From positions 310,001-374,000 of the forward strand of contig NZ_PDWQ01000002.1 in NCBI RefSeq assembly GCF_010211745.1: DNA of 64,000 nt, given 5' to 3'. Both the position numbers and the translations under genes were made by a program. The notes beneath the pieces were generated by a model. The model searched no databases. It was not told where the DNA came from and saw only the letters and a list, made by a program, of their open reading frames with translations. Shown here in pieces: positions 54,006 through 62,323 of this stretch. Origin of the DNA: Pseudoxanthomonas kalamensis DSM 18571. GTDB lineage: Bacteria > Pseudomonadota > Gammaproteobacteria > Xanthomonadales > Xanthomonadaceae. Numbering within the stretch: position 1 is the stretch's first letter; every line of letters begins with the position of its first letter.

Positions 54006-57000
54006 GCGATGGCCTCCTGTGTATCCTGCCGCGCCCGCTTGCGCTTCAGCAGTCCGTAGTACAGCAGCGGAATGACGACCAGGGTCAGCACCGTGCTGAC
54101 CAGGATGCCGAAGATCAGCGAGATCGCCAGGCCGTTGAAGATCGGGTCGTCGAGGATGAAGAACGCACCGCCCATCGCCGCCAGTGCGGTCAGCGCAATC
54201 GGCTGCGCGCGCACCGCGCAGGCATCGACCACCGCGCTTTCGAGCGACTGCCCGCGTTCGACCAGATGGTTGATGAAGTCCACCAGCAGGATCGAGTTGC
54301 GCACGATGATGCCGGCCAGGGCGATCATGCCGATCATCGAGGTGGCGGTGAACTGCGCGCCCAGCAGCGCATGGCCCGGCATCACTCCGATCACCGTCAG
54401 CGGGATCGGCGCCATGATCACCAGCGGCACCACGTAGTTGCGGAAGTACGCCACCACCAGCAGGTAGATCAGGATCATCCCGGCCGCATAGGCGATGCCC
54501 ATGTCGCGGAAGGTCTCGTAGGTGATCTGCCATTCGCCGTCCCACTTGATCGCGAAACTGTCGGTCTCCGGTGGCTGGCGGATGAAGAACTGCTGCAGCG
54601 CCTGCCCGCCGATGGCGTTGTCGGACACCTGGCCGACCAGGTCGAACATGCCGTACAGCGGGCTGTCGATGCGGCTGCTCTCGTCGCCCATCACGTACAC
54701 CACCGGCAGCAGGTCCTTGTGCTGGATCGCGCCGTCCCAGCCGGCCTTGCGCACCTGCACCAGCTCCGACAGCGGCACCAGCTGACCGCTGCCCCCGCGC
54801 ACGCGCAGCGACAACAGGTCGTCCAGCGTGTCCTGATCGGCAGGCGGCAGGCGCAGGCGGATCGGTCGCGGGTACTTGGAGCTGCCGTCGACCAGATGGC
54901 TGGCATCCATGCCGGACAGGCCGGCGGCAATCGCGTCGGCGATGTCCGATTGCGCCACGCCCAGCCGCGCGGCGCGCACGCGGTCGATTGCCAGCACATC
55001 GCGCGCGGCGTCGGCCTCGACGCTGGTATCGACATCGACGATGCCCTCGGTGGCGAGGAAGCGCTGTTCCAGCGCGCGTCCCAGTTCGCGGCTGCGCGCG
55101 TAGTCGGGGCCGTACAACTCGGCCACGATCGGCGACAGCACCGGCGGGCCCGGCGGCACTTCCACCACCTTCACCGAGGCGTCGTGGCGACGGCCAATCC
55201 CGGCCAGCTGCGGCCGCAGGTCCGAGGCGATCTCGTGGCTCTTGCGACTGCGTTCGTGGCGATCGACCAGATTGACCTGCAGGTCGCCGACGTTGGCGCC
55301 TTCGCGCAGATAGTACTGGCGCACCAGCCCGTTGAAGTTGATCGGTGCAGCGCTGCCGGCATACCCCTGGTAATCGAGCACTTCCGGGGTGCGGTCGAGC
55401 ACCGCGGCCAGTTCGGTCAGCAGCGCGTTGGTGTCTTCCAGCGTGCGCCCTTCCGGCAGGTCGACGACCACCTGGAACTCGGACTTGTTGTCGAACGGCA
55501 GCATCTTCAGCACCACCAGCTTGAACACCGCCAGGCTGCAGGCCAACAGCACCAGACCGACCATGCCGAGGAACAGCAGGCGCCGACGCTTGTTGCCGCT
55601 GTCGCGGTCGAGGAACGGGGTCATCACCCGTTCGAACAGCCGGTGCAGGCGCGCGGCCATCGTGCCCGGCGCATGGCCATGATTGCCGTCGGCGGCATCG
55701 CCGGCATGATCGTCCGCACCGGCGTGGTGACGCAGCAGCTTCAGCGACAGCCACGGCGTGACCACCAGCGCGATCATCAGCGACAACAGCATGCCGACCG
55801 AGGCATTGACCGGAATCGGGCGCATGTACGGCCCCATCAGGCCGGTGACGAAGGCCATCGGCATCAGCGCAGCGATCACGGTGAAGGTGGCCAGGATGGT
55901 CGGGCCGCCGACTTCGTCGACCGCCGGTGGAATCGCTTCGCGCAGGCTCTTGCCGCCCTGGCTCATGTGGCGGTGGATGTTCTCGACCACCACGATGGCG
56001 TCATCGACCAGGATGCCGATCGAGAAGATCAGCGCGAACAGCGAAACCCGGTTCAGGGTGAAGCCCATCGCCAGCGAGGCGAACAGCGTCACCGACAAGG
56101 TCAGGATCACCGCCGAGCCGATCACCACCGCCTCGCGCCGGCCTAGCGCGAACAGCACCAGCAGGATGACCAGGCCGGTGGCGAACACCAGCTTCTTCAT
56201 CAGCGTCTGCGCCTTGTCGCTGGCAGTCAGGCCGTAGTCGCGGGTGACTTCGATCTCGATGCCGTCGGGGATGACCTGCCCGCGCAGCGCCTCGATGCGC
56301 TGCTGCACCGCCTGGGTGATGTCCGAAGCGTTGCTACCCGGCTTCTTGGCGATCGCCAGGGTCACCGCCGGGGCGATGCCAGTGGCCGGACCGTCGCGGC
56401 CGGCCGGCGCGCCGTGCCAGACATAGCTCGCCGGAGTGTCGGCGGCATCGGTCACCATGGCCACATCCTGCAGCCGCACCGGCTGGCCGCCGGCGACGCC
56501 CAGCACCAGGCTGGCGACGTCGTCGCGGTCGGCCAGGAACTGTCCGGAGGTCACTTGCACCACCCCGTCCGGACCGATCCGCTCGCCCGCTTGGCGCGCC
56601 AGATTGGCCGTCTGCAGTGCGCCGGCTAGGTCGGCCACGGCCAAACCATGGCTGGCCAGCCGCGCCGGATCCAGCGTCACCATCACTGCACGCTCCGGTG
56701 CGCCGATGGTGTAGACGTCGCGGGTGCCAGGGATGCGCTTGAGCTCGTTCTCCAGCGTGTGCGCCACTTCGGCCAGTTCCACCGCGCTGCGTTGCGGATC
56801 GTCGGTCCACAGCGTCAGCGCCATCACCGGCACGTCGTCGATGCCCTTGGGCTTGATGATCGGTTGGCCGATGCCGAGTCCGCGCGGCATCCAGTCCTGA
56901 TTGGAATAGACCTTGTCGTACAGCCGCACCAGCGCCGGCTGCCGCTTCACGCCGACCTCGAATTCGACCGTCAGCACCGCCATGCCAGGACGGCTGATCG

Positions 57001-57277
57001 AATAGGTGTGCTTGATCTGCTCGATCTCGGACAGGGTCTGCTCCAGCGGGTAGCTGACCATCTGCTCGACCTGGCGCGCGTCCGCGCCGGGGAACGGCAC
57101 GATGACGTTGGCCATGGTCACGTCGATCTGCGGTTCTTCCTCGCGCGGGGTGACCATCAGCGCAACCATGCCCAGCAACAGGCCCAGCAACGCCAGGATC
57201 GGCGTCAGCGGGTTGTCCTGGAAGGTACGCGCGATGCGCCCGGAAATGCCGAGGCGGTGCGGAGCTCCGGACGGCAT
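54002..57277 (-). CDS. RND efflux permease within the sulfide operon
   Basis: 1091 residues, the usual RND plan: TM1 at 26-44, two large periplasmic loops, TM4 with the DD pair (GILVDDAIVVVEN, about 420-432) and a C-terminal half ending in a basic tail. REEEPQIDVTMANVIVPFPG near the N-terminus, GARQ-type pore loops and IALAGIIVRNSILLVDFIN resemble the HAE1/AcrB-like group rather than the metal CzcA/CusA group (no Met-rich pore signature was seen). A His/Asp-rich insert lies in the linker (HHAGADDHAGDAADGNHGHA, about 520-545). Export substrate unknown; sulfur compounds are possible from context. Confidence 0.9.
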   Translation of the reverse strand: MPSGAPHRLGISGRIARTFQDNPLTPILALLGLLLGMVALMVTPREEEPQIDVTMANVIVPFPGADARQVEQMVSYPLEQTLSEIEQIKHTYSISRPGMAVLTVEFEVGVKRQPALVRLYDKVYSNQDWMPRGLGIGQPIIKPKGIDDVPVMALTLWTDDPQRSAVELAEVAHTLENELKRIPGTRDVYTIGAPERAVMVTLDPARLASHGLAVADLAGALQTANLARQAGERIGPDGVVQVTSGQFLADRDDVASLVLGVAGGQPVRLQDVAMVTDAADTPASYVWHGAPAGRDGPATGIAPAVTLAIAKKPGSNASDITQAVQQRIEALRGQVIPDGIEIEVTRDYGLTASDKAQTLMKKLVFATGLVILLVLFALGRREAVVIGSAVILTLSVTLFASLAMGFTLNRVSLFALIFSIGILVDDAIVVVENIHRHMSQGGKSLREAIPPAVDEVGGPTILATFTVIAALMPMAFVTGLMGPYMRPIPVNASVGMLLSLMIALVVTPWLSLKLLRHHAGADDHAGDAADGNHGHAPGTMAARLHRLFERVMTPFLDRDSGNKRRRLLFLGMVGLVLLACSLAVFKLVVLKMLPFDNKSEFQVVVDLPEGRTLEDTNALLTELAAVLDRTPEVLDYQGYAGSAAPINFNGLVRQYYLREGANVGDLQVNLVDRHERSRKSHEIASDLRPQLAGIGRRHDASVKVVEVPPGPPVLSPIVAELYGPDYARSRELGRALEQRFLATEGIVDVDTSVEADAARDVLAIDRVRAARLGVAQSDIADAIAAGLSGMDASHLVDGSSKYPRPIRLRLPPADQDTLDDLLSLRVRGGSGQLVPLSELVQVRKAGWDGAIQHKDLLPVVYVMGDESSRIDSPLYGMFDLVGQVSDNAIGGQALQQFFIRQPPETDSFAIKWDGEWQITYETFRDMGIAYAAGMILIYLLVVAYFRNYVVPLVIMAPIPLTVIGVMPGHALLGAQFTATSMIGMIALAGIIVRNSILLVDFINHLVERGQSLESAVVDACAVRAQPIALTALAAMGGAFFILDDPIFNGLAISLIFGILVSTVLTLVVIPLLYYGLLKRKRARQDTQEAIA

Positions 57278-57278
57278 G

Positions 57279-58364
57279 TCAGTCTCCGCCCTTGCGCGCG
57301 GCCACCAACGCCTGCACTGCGGCCACCGGGTCGACGGCGATCTTCTCGCCCGGCTTCAACCCGGAGATCACTTCGACCGTGTCGCCGGACTGTTCGCCCA
57401 GGCGCAGCTGACGCAGGCTCAGCCGGCCATCGGCCAGCACGTAGACCGCATTGATTTCGCCACGCCGCACCAGCGCCGATACCGGCACCCGCGGATACGC
57501 CGCGCCCGTCACCGCCGGGAACGCCACCTTGGCGGTGCCACCGGGCTGCGGCGCCGGATCCAGCACCGGCAGGTTGATCCGCACCTTGACCGCATGGGTG
57601 GCCGGATCGGCGCTCGGGAACACCACGACACCCGCTGCAGCAACGCGGCGACCGTCGTCGAAGCTCACCCTCGCCTCCGGCCGCGCGCGGACCCGCTCGG
57701 CCTCCGATTGCGGCACGCTGACCTCGATCCGCAACTCATCGGGCGCAAACACCGTCATCAGCGTCTGTCCGCCGATCAGGTCGCCGCCGAAGACCACGCT
57801 TTCGCCCGGCTCCACGTTGCGCGAACTGACCACACCATCGAACGGCGCGCGCACCTGGGTATAGCCCAGCGACTGCCGCGCCTGCGCCAGCCCGGCGGCG
57901 GCGGCATTACGGGCGGCCAACGCCGAATCGCGCCCCGCGCGCATCTGGTCCAGCTGCGACTTCGACACGTACTGGCTGCCGGCCAGTGCCTGATAGCGTT
58001 TGTAGTTGCTTTCGGCCTCGGCCAGCGAGGCTTCGGCGGAACGCAATTGCGCCACCGCGCTGTCCACCCCGGCCTGCTGCTCGACCACGCTGAGCCGCAG
58101 CAGCACCGCGCCGGCCTTGACCCGGTCGTTGACGTCGTAGTTGACCGCGGCCACCCGGCCGCTGGTCTGCGCGGTCAGCGTGGCCTGGCGTACCGCCTCC
58201 ACCACGCCATCCCAGGCGCGTCCCTCCGCGCCATCGGCAGCGGTCACTTCCAGGGTCTTCAAGCCCTGGATCGCCGCCGGTGCGTGCGCTTCGTCGTGCC
58301 CGCCACAGGCCGCCAGCGTCGATGCCAGCAGCAGCGGCAGTGTGAATCGTCCGCTCATCGCCAT
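57279..58364 (-). CDS. RND adaptor lipoprotein of the sulfide operon
   Basis: 361 residues. Lipobox STLAACGG near residue 20; first lipoyl half at VAAVNYDVNDRVKAGAVLLR, coiled-coil hairpin (QLRSAEASLAEAESNYKRYQ), second half VRAPFDGVVSSRNVEPGESV, then barrel and membrane-proximal parts. It precedes the RND gene by 1 base and belongs to it. The ATG at 58364 is chosen because the lipoprotein signal begins there; the frame is open 12 codons upstream and runs into the preceding gene. No outer-membrane channel gene is present in the operon. Confidence 0.9.
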   Translation of the reverse strand: MAMSGRFTLPLLLASTLAACGGHDEAHAPAAIQGLKTLEVTAADGAEGRAWDGVVEAVRQATLTAQTSGRVAAVNYDVNDRVKAGAVLLRLSVVEQQAGVDSAVAQLRSAEASLAEAESNYKRYQALAGSQYVSKSQLDQMRAGRDSALAARNAAAAGLAQARQSLGYTQVRAPFDGVVSSRNVEPGESVVFGGDLIGGQTLMTVFAPDELRIEVSVPQSEAERVRARPEARVSFDDGRRVAAAGVVVFPSADPATHAVKVRINLPVLDPAPQPGGTAKVAFPAVTGAAYPRVPVSALVRRGEINAVYVLADGRLSLRQLRLGEQSGDTVEVISGLKPGEKIAVDPVAAVQALVAARKGGD

Positions 58365-58386
58365 CTTCGACCTCACGGGCGTTTCC

Positions 58387-58590
58387 TCACTTGAATGCAC
58401 AACCGCTGGAGACGCCCAGCTTGCGGAAGATCATCGCCGCCGGGCAGAAGCCGGTGAAACTGGCCTGCAGCATGTTCAAGCCGATGAAGGCGGTGAACAG
58501 CAGCCACCACGGCGACACGAAGTGCACCAGGGCGACGCTGATCAGGATCATCACGCCGGCGAAGGCGAGGACGGCACGGTCAAGGTTCAT
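58387..58590 (-). CDS. DUF2892 small inner-membrane protein
   Basis: 67 residues: MNLDRAVLAFAGVMILISVA forms TM1 and WWLLFTAFIGLNMLQASFTG TM2, then FCPAAMIFRKLGVSSGCAFK. The FCPA...G-C pattern is that of the DUF2892 family, a domain found fused to rhodanese in YgaP. With sqr just upstream (28 bases) it is probably the membrane partner for sulfane sulfur handling. Two cysteines (FTGFCP and SGCAF) lie on the same side of the membrane. Confidence 0.85.
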   Translation of the reverse strand: MNLDRAVLAFAGVMILISVALVHFVSPWWLLFTAFIGLNMLQASFTGFCPAAMIFRKLGVSSGCAFK

Positions 58591-58618
58591 GGGAATTCTC
58601 CGTTGGGTATCGTTGGGG

Positions 58619-59890
58619 TCAGCGGGTGCGCACGATGCCGAGCAGCTTGAGCACGTACTTTTCGTAGATCGGCTCGGTGTTGCCCGATTTGATCTTCATC
58701 ATGAAGTACTTTTCGAAGGCGATCTTGGCCAGGTGCACCCACTTGCCGACCTTGGCCCAGGTGACGTTGCGCGGCGGGATCTGCGGCAGCGCCACGAAGG
58801 CCGCGCCGGTGTCGCCCATGTCGGCCAGGCAGATCGCGTTCCAGGTCGCCTCGGCGCTGCCTGCTTCGCCCTTCAGCTCGGCCTCGATATTCTTGGCTAC
58901 CGCGGTGACCATCGATTCGATCATGAAGCCGGTCTTCGGCGCGCCGGTCGGCACCAGGGTGGCTTCCACCGGCGGAATCGCCACGCAGACGCCGATCGAG
59001 TAGATGTTCTTGTACGCAGGATTGCGCTGGTGCTTGTCGATCAGGATGAAACCGCGCGGATTGCACAAGCCTTCGCCCTGGCGCACCGCGTCCACGCCGG
59101 TGAACGCCGGCAGCACCATCGAATACTTGAACGGCAGCGTGTGGGTCTTCTTCGGCTGGCCGTCCTCGCCGATCTCGGCCACGTCCATCTCGCCGTCGCG
59201 AACCTCGGTGATCTTCGCGTTGACGATCCACTGGATATGGCGCTGGCGGAACTCGGACTCCATCAGGCCCTTGGAATCGCCCACCCCGCCCAAGCCCATG
59301 TGGCCGACGTACGGCTCCGGGCTGACGTAGGTGATCGGCACCTTGTCGCGCAGCTTGCGCTTGCGCAGATCCTTGTCGAGGATCATCGCGAATTCGTAGG
59401 CGGGACCGAAGCAGCTGGCGCCGGCCGCCGCGCCGACCACGATCGGACCCGGCGCCTTCAGGAATTCCTGATAGGCGTCCCAGCCGGTGGCCGCATGCCC
59501 GGTGGTGCAAATGGATTGTGTGTAACCACCCTCCGGACCGAGGCCGGGGATCTCGTCGAACGCCAGTCGCGGGCCGGTGGCGATGACCAGGTAGTCGTAG
59601 TCGATGTAGCGGCCGTCGCGCAGCAGCACCCGGTTCGCGTCCGGCTCGACCTTGTCGGCGCCGGCACCTTCGAAGGCGATCCTGTGCTTGGCCAGGCGCG
59701 GCGGCACCTGAATCTGCACCTCGGACGGCTTGCGCCAGCCCACCGCCACCCAGGGATTGGACGGAGTGAACGAGAAGTTGTCGCCTTCGCCGATGACGGT
59801 GATGTCCACCCCCGCACCCAGCGTCCCGCGCAGCTCATAGGCCGCGCTCATGCCTCCGATGCCCGCTCCCAACACCACGATATGAGTCAT
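58619..59890 (-). CDS. sqr: Sulfide:quinone oxidoreductase (type I)
   Basis: 423 residues. N-terminal FAD motif VVLGAGIGGMSAAYEL. All three catalytic cysteines are present: Cys128 (QSICTT), Cys160 (GASCFGPAYE) and Cys354 (NAICLADMGD), matching 128, 160 and 356 of the Acidithiobacillus enzyme. GHMGLGGVGDSKGLMES, AIPPVEATLVPTGAPKTGFM and the C-terminal quinone/membrane segment with FEKYFMMKIKSG are conserved. It oxidises sulfide to sulfane sulfur and reduces quinone at the inner membrane. First gene of a nine-gene leftward operon whose promoter lies at about 59891-60005. Confidence 0.95.
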   Translation of the reverse strand: MTHIVVLGAGIGGMSAAYELRGTLGAGVDITVIGEGDNFSFTPSNPWVAVGWRKPSEVQIQVPPRLAKHRIAFEGAGADKVEPDANRVLLRDGRYIDYDYLVIATGPRLAFDEIPGLGPEGGYTQSICTTGHAATGWDAYQEFLKAPGPIVVGAAAGASCFGPAYEFAMILDKDLRKRKLRDKVPITYVSPEPYVGHMGLGGVGDSKGLMESEFRQRHIQWIVNAKITEVRDGEMDVAEIGEDGQPKKTHTLPFKYSMVLPAFTGVDAVRQGEGLCNPRGFILIDKHQRNPAYKNIYSIGVCVAIPPVEATLVPTGAPKTGFMIESMVTAVAKNIEAELKGEAGSAEATWNAICLADMGDTGAAFVALPQIPPRNVTWAKVGKWVHLAKIAFEKYFMMKIKSGNTEPIYEKYVLKLLGIVRTR

Positions 59891-59952
59891 TGCAACGCCC
59901 TCCCGCGTCTCCGGCGCCCACCCCGGAATGGATGGGCCTGCTCCGGTTGCAG

Positions 59953-59977
59953 TTATATTAGCAATGTCTTATATTAG
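59953..59977. promoter_or_regulatory. Paired direct repeats in the sqr-rhodanese promoter region
   Basis: TTATATTAG occurs at 59953-59961 and again at 59969-59977, a 16-base period, in an otherwise GC-rich 115-base divergent gap. The leftward sqr operon and the rightward rhodanese operon both start here. The BigR-like repressor coded at the end of the rightward operon is the obvious candidate binder, but the direct rather than inverted layout is unlike a textbook ArsR site. Confidence 0.55.
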
Positions 59978-60005
59978 TCTCAACGAATCCAAGGAGCAAG
60001 CCCCC

Positions 60006-60395
60006 ATGACCTTGCAGGTATCCGATCTGGTCGCCCAGGCACGCGCCGAGATCCGCGAGATTTCCCCCGCCCAACTGGCCGCCGAAGGTCTGGAGTCGGC
60101 GACGCTGGTCGATGTGCGCGAAGCCGCCGAATACGCCACCGGTCACCTGCCGGGCGCGGTCAACATCCCGCGCGGGCTGATCGAGTTCCAGATCGAGGCC
60201 CTGCCGGCCGGCGGCTGCGTCACCGATCCGGCGCTGTCGGCCAAAGACCGTCCGCTGCTGCTGTACTGCCTGAGCGGCGGTCGCTCGGCACTGGCGGCAC
60301 GCAACCTGCAATTGCTCGGGTTTACCGCGGTGAAGTCGCTGGACGGCGGCATCAACGCGTGGCGTGCGGCCGGCCTGCCGGTCGTGCAGCGCTAG
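60006..60395 (+). CDS. Rhodanese-family sulfurtransferase
   Basis: 129 residues, one rhodanese domain: LVDVREAAEYATGHLPGAVN and the active loop LYCLSGGRS with Cys88. CLSGGR is a short loop of six residues, as in sulfane-sulfur transfer rhodaneses. The ATG at 60006 follows AAGGAGC at good distance; the frame is open upstream. First gene of the rightward operon opposite sqr; it probably takes sulfur from SQR to glutathione or another acceptor for the dioxygenase. Confidence 0.9.
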   Translation: MTLQVSDLVAQARAEIREISPAQLAAEGLESATLVDVREAAEYATGHLPGAVNIPRGLIEFQIEALPAGGCVTDPALSAKDRPLLLYCLSGGRSALAARNLQLLGFTAVKSLDGGINAWRAAGLPVVQR

Positions 60396-60406
60396 AGGCA
60401 ACCTCG

Positions 60407-60766
60407 ATGTTCGGACTGATCAAATCGCTGTTCGGCCTGGCCGGTCCGCAGATCGGCCCGGCCGAAGCGGTCGGCAAGCAGAATGCCGGCGCGCTGATGC
60501 TGGACGTGCGCGAAGCGCACGAATTCACCGCTGGCAGCATCCCCGGCGCGATCAACCTGCCCCTGAGCCGGCTCGATCCGGCCGCGCTGCCTGCCGGCGA
60601 ACAGGAGATCGTGCTGTTCTGCCAAAGCGGCATGCGATCGCGGATGGCGCAGGGCAAGTTGTCCGGCAAGACCGCTCGGTCGCTGAGCAATCTCAGTGGC
60701 GGCATCCTGGCCTGGTCGCAATCGGGTCTGCCGGTACGCAAACCCGGCAAGGCGCCCCGTTCTTGA
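60407..60766 (+). CDS. Second rhodanese-like protein
   Basis: 119 residues. A short N-terminal hydrophobic/amphipathic lead (MFGLIKSLFGLAGPQIG), then the rhodanese core LMLDVREAHEFTAGSIPGAI and loop FCQSGMRSRMAQ with Cys72 (CQSGMR). It lies 11 bases after the first rhodanese. The lead suggests weak membrane contact. Having two single-domain rhodaneses side by side gives two steps or two acceptors for sulfane sulfur. Confidence 0.88.
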   Translation: MFGLIKSLFGLAGPQIGPAEAVGKQNAGALMLDVREAHEFTAGSIPGAINLPLSRLDPAALPAGEQEIVLFCQSGMRSRMAQGKLSGKTARSLSNLSGGILAWSQSGLPVRKPGKAPRS

Positions 60767-60780
60767 ACGCCTTCGACGCG

Positions 60781-61416
60781 ATGAACGAGAAAGCCGACAC
60801 CGCCCGCTGGGACCAGCGCTACGCCACCGACGATTACGTCTTCGGCACCGCGCCCAATGCCTTCCTTGCCAGTCAAGCCTTCCGCCTGCAGCCCGGCATG
60901 CAGGCGCTGGCGGTCGCCGACGGCGAAGGACGCAATGGCGTCTGGCTTGCCGAGCAGGGACTGCAGGTGCTGTCGGTGGATGCTTCGGACGTCGGTCTGC
61001 ACAAGGCCGCGGCGCTGGCCGCCGCACGCGGCGTGAGCTTGCGCACCGAACTGGCCGATCTCGGCGAATGGGATTGGGGCCGCGGGGACTACGACATCGT
61101 CGTCGCCATCTTCATCCAGTTCGCCGGTCCGGCGTTGCGTCGACGCCTGTTCGAAGGCATGCGCGCCGCGCTGAAGCCAGGCGGCCTGCTGTTGCTGCAG
61201 GGCTACCGGCCCGAGCAACTCGGCTACGGCACCGGCGGGCCGAAGGAAGCCGAAAACCTGTATACCGCCGAACTGCTGCGTGAAGCCTTCGCCGGCATGG
61301 ACATCCTGCACCTGCACGCGCACGACAGCGAGATCGCCGAAGGTCACGGCCACCACGGCATGTCCGCGCTGATCGACCTGGTGGCGCGCAAGCCGGAGGT
61401 GTCTCCGGCGGAATGA
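60781..61416 (+). CDS. Class I SAM-dependent methyltransferase
   Basis: 211 residues. ARWDQRYATDDYVFGTAPNA at the start, then the SAM loop QALAVADGEGRNGVWLAEQG and VLSVDASDVGLHKA. The family resembles TehB/thiopurine-type methyltransferases of small molecules. In a sulfide locus, methylation of a thiol or of sulfide itself is an inviting possibility but is inference. The ATG at 60781 is preceded by no clear ribosome-binding site; a TTG at 60763 is an alternative. A 95-base gap separates it from the repressor gene. Confidence 0.85.
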   Translation: MNEKADTARWDQRYATDDYVFGTAPNAFLASQAFRLQPGMQALAVADGEGRNGVWLAEQGLQVLSVDASDVGLHKAAALAAARGVSLRTELADLGEWDWGRGDYDIVVAIFIQFAGPALRRRLFEGMRAALKPGGLLLLQGYRPEQLGYGTGGPKEAENLYTAELLREAFAGMDILHLHAHDSEIAEGHGHHGMSALIDLVARKPEVSPAE

Positions 61417-61511
61417 CGGTACATTTTCCGCCTGCGCGGCGTTGCCGGAGTACATCCTCCCCTCGCGCTCCCGCACGCCGCCAGGCACCCGATATCGCAA
61501 GGACGACCCGC

Positions 61512-61865
61512 ATGAACGCTTCACCCACCACTGCCGCCTCCGCACCCGAACGCATCAATCCCGAAGCGATGCGCAGCCATTCCGCTTCCGCGGCCCGCCT
61601 GCTCAAAGCGCTGGGCAACGAGAACCGGCTGATGTTGCTGTGCCTGCTGGTCGATGGCGAACAGTCGGTCGGCGAACTGAACGCCAAGCTGGACCTCAGC
61701 CAGTCGGCGTTGTCGCAGCACCTGGCGATCCTGCGCCAGGACGGTCTGGTCAGCACCCGCCGCGAAGCGCAGACCATCTACTATTCGCTGATTCCGGGGC
61801 CGGCACAGCGGATCATCGATACCCTGCACGGCATCTACTGCTCGCAGAAACCGCTGTGCGAATGA
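61512..61865 (+). CDS. ArsR-family persulfide-responsive repressor (BigR/SqrR-like)
   Basis: 117 residues. Winged helix with KALGNENRLMLLCLLVDGEQ, then VGELNAKLDLSQSALSQHLA and a wing QTIYYSL. Cys44 (LLCLL) and Cys110 (GIYC) sit where BigR and SqrR have the cysteine pair that forms a tetrasulfide or disulfide with persulfides; a third, Cys116, is at the end. So it is very likely the sulfide sensor of this locus, releasing DNA when persulfide rises. It is the last gene of the rightward operon opposite sqr and probably represses both operons. Confidence 0.9.
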   Translation: MNASPTTAASAPERINPEAMRSHSASAARLLKALGNENRLMLLCLLVDGEQSVGELNAKLDLSQSALSQHLAILRQDGLVSTRREAQTIYYSLIPGPAQRIIDTLHGIYCSQKPLCE

Positions 61866-61913
61866 ACCCGCACGATCACCCCGTCATAACCCCTTTTTCG
61901 GCACCCTGATCGC

Positions 61914-62246
61914 ATGTCCCAAGCTCCCAACAAGGCCGACCGCCTGCGCCAGGCGCTGTCGGCGCTGCAACCGACCCATCTGGACGTGGTCGACGAAAGC
62001 CACACCCACCACGTCGGCGAGGAAAGCCACTACAAGGCGGTGGTGGTCAGCCCGGTCTTCGCCGGCAAGCGGTTGTTGCAGCGCCACCAGACCGTGTACG
62101 CCGCGCTGGAAGGGCTGATGCGCGAAATCCACGCCCTCGCCCTGCATACCTACACCCCAGAGGAATGGGCCGAACAGGGCGCGGCACCGGAATCGCCGCG
62201 CTGCCGTGGCGGCGGCCTGCACGACCGGCGCACGCACGGGAGCTGA
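61914..62246 (+). CDS. BolA-family protein
   Basis: 110 residues. BolA fold: DRLRQALSALQPTHLDVVDE, SHTHHVGEESHYKAVVVSP, and FAGKRLLQRHQTVYAALEGL with the invariant His residues. It binds [2Fe-2S] clusters with a monothiol glutaredoxin and affects envelope stress and iron regulation. The C-terminal 20 residues (EQGAAPESPRCRGGGLHD) are beyond the usual domain. It starts 48 bases after the repressor gene on the same strand. Subtype (BolA or IbaG/YrbA) is not decided. Confidence 0.9.
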   Translation: MSQAPNKADRLRQALSALQPTHLDVVDESHTHHVGEESHYKAVVVSPVFAGKRLLQRHQTVYAALEGLMREIHALALHTYTPEEWAEQGAAPESPRCRGGGLHDRRTHGS

Positions 62247-62323
62247 GCCCCGCACGCACGTCCGGCCGGCGGAAACGGCGGACCGGATTCGGCTCCACCG
62301 CCCTGCCGGACCTTCGACGAAGA

